A program made the position numbers and the translations under genes. Source: an uncultured Lachnospiraceae bacterium (GTDB taxonomy: Bacteria; Bacillota; Clostridia; Lachnospirales; Lachnospiraceae). From it: a DNA stretch of 56,289 nucleotides. The notes below the pieces were generated by a model that saw only the letters and a program-made list of their open reading frames with translations, was not told the origin of the DNA and made no database searches. Shown here one piece after another: positions 1 to 6,619 of the stretch (its first letter is position 1; the number at the start of each line of letters is the position of its first letter). Location: contig CAJUHR010000032.1 in the NCBI GenBank assembly GCA_910586255.1, positions 1-56,289 of the forward strand. Reading direction: 5' to 3'.

Positions 1-419
1 CCGGATTATCAAGGATTCGCGCCAGGAAGGTTCTGGTGAAATAATTGTTTTCCTGAGCCCGTGTTTTCTTCTTGGTATAGCCATGCTGATTCAGATAATT
101 GCAGATGGAGTCCAACCCCATATCTTCATGAACATATTTCTGGAAGATGATCCTGACCACTTCTGCAGCCTCCGGATCAATTGTGATGGTGTCGTTCTCC
201 TTATCAAGATTGTAACCAAATGGAGCTTGTCTGCCATTCCATTTTCCTTCACGAGCTTTCTGCTTTCGGCCTTCCATCATCTGGACCAGAATATTCTCAC
301 GTTCGATCTCAGCTACAGCAGATAATACTGTGATTGTAAGCTTTCCGGAATCCTTCGATGAATCAATGCCATCCTCAACGCATATCAGATTAACGCCAAA
401 GTCTTGAATATACTGAAGG
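1..419 (-). pseudogene. Large serine recombinase, internal fragment (N-terminus lost, C-terminus beyond window)
   Basis: Read on the minus strand, positions 1-419 encode a continuous piece of a large serine site-specific recombinase. The segment includes the end of the resolvase catalytic domain (LTITVLSAVAEIERE, then GRKQKAREGKWNG) and the start of the recombinase domain (QAPFGYNLD, a DPEAAEVVRIIF-like stretch, LNQHGYTKKK). These motifs are typical of integrases of clostridial prophages and conjugative elements. The frame breaks near 420: upstream of LQYIQDFGVNLI the sequence switches to the antisense of a phage gene and reaches a stop. The roughly 110 N-terminal residues, including the catalytic serine, are missing, so this copy should be inactive. 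The C-terminal half runs off the left edge of the window. Confidence 0.8.
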
Positions 420-986
420 GAAAACAAAGTAACTATTCCGACAAAGGTAATCACAGGCGTAAACACCAGATGGAGCTATGCGAATGTCTGGGATCCGAAG
501 AGCATCAACGGCGGCGCTCCGAAGTACAGCGTATCACTCATCATTCCGAAGTCCGATACCGCTACGGTCGCAAAGATCAAGGCAGCCATCCAGGCAGCCT
601 ATGAGGAAGGCCAGAGCAAGCTGAAGGGCAACGGCAAGTCCGTTCCTGCCCTCTCCGCTATCAAGACACCTCTCCGCGACGGTGATCTGGAGAGACCGGA
701 TGATGAGGCTTACAAGAACGCATACTTCATCAACGCCAACAGTGCAACGGCTCCCGGCATCGTGGATGCGGACAGACAGCCGATCCTGGAGCGCTCCGAA
801 GTGTACTCCGGCGTGTACGGCAGAGCCAGCATCAACCTGTATGCCTTCAACAGCAACGGCAATAAGGGTATCGCCTGCGGCTTGAACAATCTTCAGAAGA
901 TCCGCGACGGTGAACCTCTCGGCGGCAAGTCCAGAGCTGAGGATGACTTTGCAACTGCAGACGATGAGGATGATTTCCTCGACTAA
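420..986 (+). CDS. DUF2815 family phage protein (ssDNA-binding-like), start missing
   Basis: The plus-strand frame ending at 986 reads VTIPTKVITGVNTRWSYANV, then PKSINGGAPKYSVSLIIPKS, and ends in an acidic tail (AEDDFATADDEDDFLD). This matches the DUF2815 family found immediately before DNA polymerase in siphophage and prophage replication modules, where it is thought to act as a single-stranded DNA-binding protein. The frame is open from 417 with an in-frame stop at 414, but there is no ATG, GTG or TTG before the conserved region. The gene therefore seems to have lost only its first few codons at the junction with the recombinase fragment near 420. An acidic C-terminus is common in ssDNA-binding proteins. 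Whether any translation occurs from an unusual start is unknown. Confidence 0.75.
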   Translation, partial: ENKVTIPTKVITGVNTRWSYANVWDPKSINGGAPKYSVSLIIPKSDTATVAKIKAAIQAAYEEGQSKLKGNGKSVPALSAIKTPLRDGDLERPDDEAYKNAYFINANSATAPGIVDADRQPILERSEVYSGVYGRASINLYAFNSNGNKGIACGLNNLQKIRDGEPLGGKSRAEDDFATADDEDDFLD

Positions 987-1060
987 TCTGACAACCAATG
1001 CAGGTGGCGGCAATACCGCCGCTGCCTGCGACAATCTATAGAAAGAATGAGGTAATAATC

Positions 1061-1276
1061 ATGGAATTTGCAAACAGTGTAGTAACTCTTATTGGTAACA
1101 TCTTCAGCTGCGGCCTTATCCTGGCTTTCCTGATCGGCGTTATCTATGGCATCCGCTTTATGCTTCAGATCAAGCAGCAGGATAAGGAAGAATATGAACG
1201 CAAGAAGGCAAAGGATGAACTGGAACGCAAGGAAACAGAGCTCAGATACCAGAAGATGCTGGAAGACAGACGTTAA
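1061..1276 (+). CDS. Small single-span membrane protein of the phage module
   Basis: This is a 71-residue protein. I chose the ATG at 1061 rather than the longer frame from 998, because it follows a GAGG-containing ribosome binding site (AATGAGGTAATAATC) and the upstream residues are not hydrophobic or conserved-looking. The N-terminal half is one transmembrane segment (VVTLIGNIFSCGLILAFLIG) and the C-terminal half is a charged helix rich in Lys and Glu, probably a coiled coil facing the cytoplasm. It lies 74 bases after the DUF2815 gene and about 58 before the polymerase, in the same direction, so it is probably co-transcribed. I do not recognise a function. Confidence 0.6.
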   Translation: MEFANSVVTLIGNIFSCGLILAFLIGVIYGIRFMLQIKQQDKEEYERKKAKDELERKETELRYQKMLEDRR

Positions 1277-1333
1277 ACAGACGGGAGGCGGCAGGCACGA
1301 TCTGCCGCTTCTCTTTTCATGGAAAGGACAATG

Positions 1334-3319
1334 ATGATGAAAGAAATGTCAATCGACTTAGAGACTTACAGCGACGTGAACATCACTAAGTGCGGTGCTT
1401 ACAAGTACGCTGAGTCTGAAGAATTTGAGATACTGCTCTTCGGAGTCTCAGTGGATGGCGGACCCGTCATGGTATATGACCTTGCCTGCGGCGACACCAT
1501 CCCGGAAAAGATCCTTGCAGCATTATCTGATGAGAATGTAACCAAGTGGGCTTTCAACGCTTCCTTTGAGCGCATCTGTCTCTCCAACTGGCTTAAGAAA
1601 CATCGCCCGGAATACTTCACCGGCTACAGTATCCCGGAGGATCCTGCCGGCCAGTATCTGGATCCAGCATCCTGGAAATGCACCATGATCTGGTCAGCCT
1701 ATATGGGACTGCCGCTTTCGTTGGAAGGTGTCGGGGCCGTCCTGAAGCTGCAGGATCAAAAGCTGAAGGAAGGCAAAGACCTGATCCGCTACTTCTGCAG
1801 TCCCTGCAAACCGACCAAAAGCAATGGCGGACGCACCCGGAACCTTCCGGAACACGATCCGGAGAAGTGGTCACTCTTCAAATCCTACAATAAACGCGAT
1901 GTGGAAGTAGAAATGGCGATACAGAAGCGCCTGTCCAAATATCCTGTCCCGGACTTCATCTGGGATGAATATCATCTCGATCAGGAAATCAACGACAGAG
2001 GTATCGCCCTGGATATGGATGTGGTGGAGAACGCCATCACCTTTGATGAACGCTCCAAAGCTGCCCTCTCCGAAACCATGCAAGATATCACCGGCGTGGA
2101 GAATCCGAACAGTGTGATGCAGATGAAAGCCTGGCTCTCTGAGAACGGTGTAGAAGCAGAATCTCTCGGAAAGAAGGATGTGGCAAAGTTGATCGATGAT
2201 ACTGACGGTCAGGTGGAAGAAGCACTCCGGCTCCGTCTGCAGCTGGCAAAATCATCCGTGAAGAAATACCAAGCTATGCAGAATGCTGTCTGCAGGGATG
2301 GCAGAGCCCACGGCATGTTCCAGTTCTACGGAGCCAACCGCTCCGGCAGATGGGCAGGCAGACTGATCCAATTACAGAACCTTCCGCAGAATCACATGCC
2401 GGATCTCGCAGAAGCCAGAGCCATTGTGAGAGCCGGAGATTACGATACCCTGCAGCTGCTCTATGATGATATCCCGGATACACTGTCACAACTGATCCGG
2501 ACAGCCTTCGTGCCCCGTCCCGGATATAAATTCATCGTCAGTGACTTCTCAGCCATCGAAGCCAGAGTGCTGGCCTACCTTGCCGGTGAGACCTGGCGTT
2601 CCAAGGTATTTGCAGAAGGAAAAGATATCTACTGTGCCTCTGCCAGCCAGATGTTTGGCGTCCCGGTTGAAAAGCACGGTATCAACGGCAATCTCCGTCA
2701 GAAAGGCAAAATCGCAGAATTGGCTCTCGGTTACGGCGGCAGTGTCGGAGCACTGAAATCAATGGGAGCCTTGGAAATGGGACTGACTGAAGAAGAACTG
2801 CAGCCGCTGGTCAACTCCTGGCGGAACTCCAATCCGATGATCACCGCATTCTGGTGGGATATTGATCGTGCGGTCAAGACCACCATCACGCAGCGCATCC
2901 AGACTGAAGTACGCAAAATCCGCTTCTTCTATAAAAGCGGCATGCTCTTCATCAAGCTCCCGTCAGGTCGTATGCTCTCCTATGTGAAGCCCCGCATCGG
3001 AGAAAACCAGTATGGCGGCGAATCTGTAACCTATGAAGGAGTCGGTTCCACAAAAAAGTGGGAACGTATCGAATCCTACGGTCCAAAGTTCGTGGAGAAT
3101 ATCGTCCAGGCCGTCAGCCGCGACATCCTCTGCTACGCCATGAAGACTCTCCGGCACTGCTTCATCGTCGGTCACGTTCATGATGAGCTTATCATCGAAT
3201 GCAGCCCTGCTGTTGATCTGAATGTCATCTGCAAACAGATGGGAAGATCTCCGGACTGGATGCCGGACATCCTGCTCCGCGCCGACGGCTACGAGACATG
3301 TTTTTATAAAAAAGACTGA
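1334..3319 (+). CDS. Phage-type DNA polymerase, family A
   Basis: This is a roughly 660-residue DNA polymerase I-like protein of the phage replication type. The N-terminus carries a DEDD-type 3'-5' exonuclease motif (SIDLETYSDVN; later NKRDVEVE). The C-terminal polymerase domain has motif A (VSDFSAIEARVLAYLAGE), motif B (RQKGKIAELALGYGG) and motif C (VHDELIIE), with both catalytic aspartates present. There is no 5'-nuclease domain, as is usual for phage enzymes. Three in-frame ATGs (1331, 1334, 1337) follow the AAAGGA ribosome binding site; 1334 or 1337 has the best spacing, while a start at 1319 would lie before that site. It appears intact. The genes that normally follow in such modules (VapE-like primase, VRR-NUC, SNF2 helicase) are absent and a defence block follows instead. 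Confidence 0.92.
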   Translation: MMKEMSIDLETYSDVNITKCGAYKYAESEEFEILLFGVSVDGGPVMVYDLACGDTIPEKILAALSDENVTKWAFNASFERICLSNWLKKHRPEYFTGYSIPEDPAGQYLDPASWKCTMIWSAYMGLPLSLEGVGAVLKLQDQKLKEGKDLIRYFCSPCKPTKSNGGRTRNLPEHDPEKWSLFKSYNKRDVEVEMAIQKRLSKYPVPDFIWDEYHLDQEINDRGIALDMDVVENAITFDERSKAALSETMQDITGVENPNSVMQMKAWLSENGVEAESLGKKDVAKLIDDTDGQVEEALRLRLQLAKSSVKKYQAMQNAVCRDGRAHGMFQFYGANRSGRWAGRLIQLQNLPQNHMPDLAEARAIVRAGDYDTLQLLYDDIPDTLSQLIRTAFVPRPGYKFIVSDFSAIEARVLAYLAGETWRSKVFAEGKDIYCASASQMFGVPVEKHGINGNLRQKGKIAELALGYGGSVGALKSMGALEMGLTEEELQPLVNSWRNSNPMITAFWWDIDRAVKTTITQRIQTEVRKIRFFYKSGMLFIKLPSGRMLSYVKPRIGENQYGGESVTYEGVGSTKKWERIESYGPKFVENIVQAVSRDILCYAMKTLRHCFIVGHVHDELIIECSPAVDLNVICKQMGRSPDWMPDILLRADGYETCFYKKD

Positions 3320-3327
3320 CATGAAAA

Positions 3328-3362
3328 TAGCGGCCTGCCGATTCATCACCGGAGGGCCGCTA
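3328..3362 (-). terminator. Hairpin between the polymerase and MqsA genes, probable terminator of the minus-strand operon
   Basis: TAGCGGCC (3328-3335) pairs perfectly with GGCCGCTA (3355-3362) around a 19-base loop. On the minus strand the hairpin is followed by ATTTTC, which fits a weak intrinsic terminator for the mqsR-mqsA transcript. On the plus strand there is no T tract. The two genes converge here. Confidence 0.5.
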
Positions 3363-3378
3363 TACTTGCGCTCTATGG

Positions 3379-4383
3379 TTAATTCAGCTGAATATCCATC
3401 GCATATGCATAGGATATAATCTGTCCCGTCTTTGTAGCATTGTACCCCTTCTCTTTATGGGAATAATCAGAGATTTCCACGGAGCCGAAACTCTTAAACT
3501 TTTCATAGATTCGGTTAAGCATTTCTACTTCTGAATCTGAAAGAACACCTTCAGGAACATCACATTCAGGAATCACCTGGTGTTTTTCATATGCTCCATC
3601 ATATATAACTTCAATATGAGCAAGGTGATCCGCTGCCATCTTCCCCAAGATCATATCAAAATTGTCTGGTACCGGTCCATATGGAAGATGTGCATACCTC
3701 AAACCAGAAATAGATATTCCATTTTCCTTATAGAAAACCATATCCGAGTAGTTGAGTAGTTTCATTAGTTTTGTCTTAAGTAACCCTGTGCTTTTATGTG
3801 CAAAAAACAGAACCATAGCACAGAGTTTCTCATAGTCAAAGCCTTTGAATCCATTCTCCTCTGATGGAATTCTTGAAAAGAAAATTTCAAAAAAACGTCT
3901 ACCTGCTCGATACTCTGTATCCTGCTCTAGCTTATCAACAGTATCCAGTAATTTTGCCTTCTGCCTTTCATCGAGAACGATCTCGTTTTCTGTAAGATAT
4001 GTTCTCATATTTTCAGGCTCACGCAAGAATAACAGAATACTATTATGCGCTTTGTCTTGAATTGATCCATTCTCATATCGGCAGATAGTTTTATCTCCCC
4101 AATTCAGGAGTTTTGCAAAGCTTCTCTGGCTAAGCCCATATTGCTCTCTGATCTTTTTAATCTCTTCAGGCAATAAGAGCTTATGTCTTCTTCGGTACTC
4201 ATTATATGCCCGTATCAGAGTGGCGTTATCAAGCTCTTCACAATAAAACTCTTCACCACACTCTGCACAAACTAATATCTGCGCATCCACTTCAATAGAT
4301 TCGCCACAAACGTCATATGATTCTCTCTTTGTAATGACCTTTGTTTCAACTTCTCTTCCACATTCCTCGCAATACTTTCTCAT
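3379..4383 (-). CDS. MqsA-like antitoxin with zinc finger, XRE-type HTH and Panacea (DUF4065) domain
   Basis: This is a 334-residue protein starting at the ATG at 4383, which follows AAAGGAGG; a GTG nine bases upstream is less likely. Residues 1-50 hold two zinc-binding CxxC pairs (YCEECGRE, LVCAECGEEF) of the YgiT/MqsA type. Residues about 70-125 are a helix-turn-helix (IREQYGLSQRSFAKLLNWG, then TICRYENG). The C-terminal third matches the Panacea/DUF4065 fold (MVLFFAHKSTGLLKTKLMKL, YSDMVFYKENG, LPYGPVP), a domain established as a versatile antitoxin module. It lies 17 bases after the MqsR-like toxin gene in one operon. The expected role is to neutralise the toxin and, through the HTH, repress the operon promoter. 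Confidence 0.82.
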   Translation of the reverse strand: MRKYCEECGREVETKVITKRESYDVCGESIEVDAQILVCAECGEEFYCEELDNATLIRAYNEYRRRHKLLLPEEIKKIREQYGLSQRSFAKLLNWGDKTICRYENGSIQDKAHNSILLFLREPENMRTYLTENEIVLDERQKAKLLDTVDKLEQDTEYRAGRRFFEIFFSRIPSEENGFKGFDYEKLCAMVLFFAHKSTGLLKTKLMKLLNYSDMVFYKENGISISGLRYAHLPYGPVPDNFDMILGKMAADHLAHIEVIYDGAYEKHQVIPECDVPEGVLSDSEVEMLNRIYEKFKSFGSVEISDYSHKEKGYNATKTGQIISYAYAMDIQLN

Positions 4384-4400
4384 TGACGCCACCTCCTTTC

Positions 4401-4745
4401 CTAAGCAAAATCGTCCTCATGGAACGCAAGACATTTCAAGATATCCTCTCCGTTTTCCTGTACAATTTTTACCTTTACGTAAAACTGCATTCCATCAATG
4501 TTCTTCTTGAATTCCCATACGTCGCCAGGACGATTTGGATCGAAATCCTGCTTAGGGCCTTTGTAGTAATCACCGACAACAAGCCCTAAAATCTCATTCT
4601 TTGCATCTGCGATTGTAAGACCATGTTGCGCCAATGCTTGCATATTTTTTCTTCTTGGAACAAAATCGTATTTTCCTGCGGACAGCAGCTTCTTAACTTC
4701 TGTAAGATAACTGGCGATGTCCGTCGTGCTCGCTTGATTACTCAC
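4401..4745 (-). CDS. MqsR-family type II toxin (mRNA interferase-like)
   Basis: This is a 114-residue protein with a GTG start at 4745, placed about seven bases after GGAGG. The sequence (VKKLLSAGKYDFVPRRKN, HGLTIADAKNEILGL, YYKGPKQDFDPNRPGDVWEF, LKCLAFHED) matches the MqsR toxin family of RelE-like ribonucleases, which cleave cellular mRNA. The order toxin first, antitoxin second is the standard mqsRA order, unlike most type II pairs. A promoter with near-consensus boxes lies directly upstream. The family assignment rests on motif recognition; the exact cleavage specificity cannot be read from the sequence. Within this element the pair may serve for element maintenance or phage defence. Confidence 0.78.
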   Translation of the reverse strand: MSNQASTTDIASYLTEVKKLLSAGKYDFVPRRKNMQALAQHGLTIADAKNEILGLVVGDYYKGPKQDFDPNRPGDVWEFKKNIDGMQFYVKVKIVQENGEDILKCLAFHEDDFA

Positions 4746-4767
4746 TCAGTCACCTCCGTGTACTTAT

Positions 4768-4795
4768 ATTATACTCAAGGTTCGTAAAAAGTCAA
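4768..4795 (-). promoter_or_regulatory. Promoter of the mqsR-mqsA operon
   Basis: On the minus strand, TTGACT (4795-4790) and TATAAT (4773-4768) are separated by 16 bases, a good housekeeping promoter. The expected transcript start near 4761 leaves a leader of only about 15 bases, which is mostly the GGAGGT ribosome binding site. The spacer includes AACCT, and AGGT occurs in the ribosome binding site, so an operator for the antitoxin may overlap, but this is weakly supported. Confidence 0.7.
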
Positions 4796-4820
4796 GAAAA
4801 ATGCGGTCATATGACCGCAT
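4796..4820 (-). terminator. Intrinsic terminator after the McrBC-operon tail gene
   Basis: A perfect 20-bp palindrome (ATGCGGTCAT and its mirror, 4801-4820) lies just past the stop codon of the gene ending at 4830. On the minus strand it is followed by TTTTTCTTGACTTTTT. An eight-pair stem with an ATAT loop and a T-run is a clear intrinsic terminator, insulating mqsR from the upstream defence genes. Confidence 0.85.
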
Positions 4821-4829
4821 TAAGATGAA

Positions 4830-5570
4830 TTACCTTTCTCGTGGCATCCTACACATACCTGTCTTTCCCCAAATTCCTTGATCCATACTGACAAATGCAG
4901 CTTTTATGTTTTCTCGATGCACATCCGATGCAGGAACTGCCAGATAATCTCTGACGGAACATCTCGGAAATGTAATCTTCAATATTCTCGATTCTGGCAC
5001 CCCGGTTATTTCTACAAGCTTTTCGCTGAGCTCACGGAAGTAAGCATCTTCCTGTTTTCTGCTCCGATGGTTATATATCAAAACGCTTTGCTTCTGTCCA
5101 ATATAATCCGCCACCTCTTCATAAAATGCATACTTTATACTCTTAGCCGATCTTTTTCCGACCGACTTCACCAACATCCCGTTGTCCGGATCCATAAAGA
5201 CAATATCCAACCCCCTTAATAAATCTAAAGCTCTCTTATGCCATTCGTAACGTCCGGCAACAGTAATCGGTTCACTATAATATCTTGCATCAGGAATAAA
5301 ATCTCCTCTTTCCAGGCTCTTGATGGAGCGATTATTCGACTTTGCGATCTTTGTCAGCTGCTCTGCCAGCGGAGTATCGCATACCTGTAAATATTCAGGA
5401 ATTAGATATTTCCCATCTTCCTGCTTATATGTGCCATCCGCTTTTTTCTCTGTATCCATCGGTTCGACACGGTACCAGTTCACTCCGACAGATAATCCCT
5501 GAGTCTGCAAAGCTTTGAGCAACCCAATCTTTCCATAATCGCCGATGTCACCGGCATATCTATCCTGCAT
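4830..5570 (-). CDS. Conserved protein of unknown function in the McrBC operon (DPDNG family)
   Basis: This is a 246-residue protein that starts MQDRYAGDIGDYGKIGLL and contains a central DIVFMDPDNG motif followed by SIKYAFYEEVADYI and QSVLIYNH. I have a memory of a widespread uncharacterised family with the same opening and a D-P-D-N-G motif. The hydrophobic strand ending in a DPDNG loop is reminiscent of motif IV of methyltransferases, but no glycine-rich SAM-binding motif is obvious. It begins eight bases after mcrC stops, so it is almost certainly co-translated with mcrB and mcrC. A role as accessory or modulator of the McrBC nuclease is an inference from position only. Confidence 0.7.
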   Translation of the reverse strand: MQDRYAGDIGDYGKIGLLKALQTQGLSVGVNWYRVEPMDTEKKADGTYKQEDGKYLIPEYLQVCDTPLAEQLTKIAKSNNRSIKSLERGDFIPDARYYSEPITVAGRYEWHKRALDLLRGLDIVFMDPDNGMLVKSVGKRSAKSIKYAFYEEVADYIGQKQSVLIYNHRSRKQEDAYFRELSEKLVEITGVPESRILKITFPRCSVRDYLAVPASDVHRENIKAAFVSMDQGIWGKTGMCRMPRER

Positions 5571-5578
5571 ACAATCAC

Positions 5579-6619
5579 CTACGCAGCTTCCCCGAAGAAT
5601 TTCTCCGCGATCTCGTTCAATTGGTTTTTGATCATATCGAAATCTCCGTCCAGATTCAACGTTCTCACTCCAATCTGATTTCCGCTCATACGGTATTCTT
5701 TCTCAGGATAGATTTCCTCATCTGTCCTTGCATACAGAAGCATCCCTGCGACCTTGTGTGGCTGATCTGCCAGCTCTACTTCTTTGTTCTTTACATAGGT
5801 GAATATCTGATACAGGTTTCCGGAATGAAGTGTGTTTTTATCATACTGACGTTGTGTCGTATGTGCATAATACTTCGCGTCAATAATCAGAGTTTTTTCT
5901 TCCTTTGTCAGCATTATGTCTGTCTGCATAACCGGAAGCATGTCTCCAAAATCATCATCAAGTTGCCACGGGATCTGAGATGCATTAGCGGTCAGCTCCG
6001 GATGCTCTTTTCGATAATATTCCAAAATAAATTTCTCATACAGGCGGTGCATTCTTTGCTCATCTAGGAAATCCATCAGCTTCGTTGTACCATCGGATTG
6101 AGTCTGCAACAAACCCTTAAATACAAGATAGCAGATGGAAATTAGCATACGGTATGTCTGATTATTACGGTTATACTGCATATTCCAATTCACAGAATAA
6201 AGATCAATAACATTCACGTCCTCAAAGAAAACCATCAGTTTCCTCAGTTCCTTTTTCCTTGATTTGGATATGTCCCCTTTTAACAGAAGAAGAACTGTGG
6301 ATTTGATGATCCGATTCATAACAGAATTCACGGAAAAATCATCATATGAACAGATCATCTGCTTCTTCAGAAATGTTTGTGTCTTGATAGATTCAGAAAT
6401 ATCCAGTTTTCCGCGAAGTGATGATAAAGCCTCAGTCTGAGGTATGTATTCCTTCCCAAGACCGCGCTTCACCTGAGTGCTGATTCCTCTTGCAAGGATT
6501 GCAGCACACAGCTCAGCAGTATTATCAAATTCTTCCGTTGCTATATTCTTATAGCCCTGCTCATTCAGAACCTGAAAAGCATAGGCAAGCATATAGTATA
6601 TGTTCTGAATTCTTATCAC
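5579..6619 (-). CDS. mcrC: McrC-like nuclease subunit of a McrBC system
   Basis: This is a 346-residue McrC-family protein. The N-terminal region (MIRIQNIYYMLAYAFQVL, LSSLRGKLDIS) is typical of the LlaJI/McrC group that bridges to the McrB ring. The C-terminal half holds a PD-(D/E)xK nuclease signature: MQTDIMLTKEEKTLIIDAKY, with D and D-x-K as candidate metal ligands. The GTG start overlaps the mcrB stop by four bases (GTGA), which implies translational coupling and equal dosage. The protein should cut DNA once the McrB motor has loaded on modified or otherwise recognised DNA. It looks full length. Confidence 0.88.
   Translation of the reverse strand: MIRIQNIYYMLAYAFQVLNEQGYKNIATEEFDNTAELCAAILARGISTQVKRGLGKEYIPQTEALSSLRGKLDISESIKTQTFLKKQMICSYDDFSVNSVMNRIIKSTVLLLLKGDISKSRKKELRKLMVFFEDVNVIDLYSVNWNMQYNRNNQTYRMLISICYLVFKGLLQTQSDGTTKLMDFLDEQRMHRLYEKFILEYYRKEHPELTANASQIPWQLDDDFGDMLPVMQTDIMLTKEEKTLIIDAKYYAHTTQRQYDKNTLHSGNLYQIFTYVKNKEVELADQPHKVAGMLLYARTDEEIYPEKEYRMSGNQIGVRTLNLDGDFDMIKNQLNEIAEKFFGEAA

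Noticed and set aside
4801..4820. Perfect 20-bp palindrome considered as an operator
   Set aside because: It is located at a gene end and followed by a T-run on the minus strand, so a terminator explains it better.
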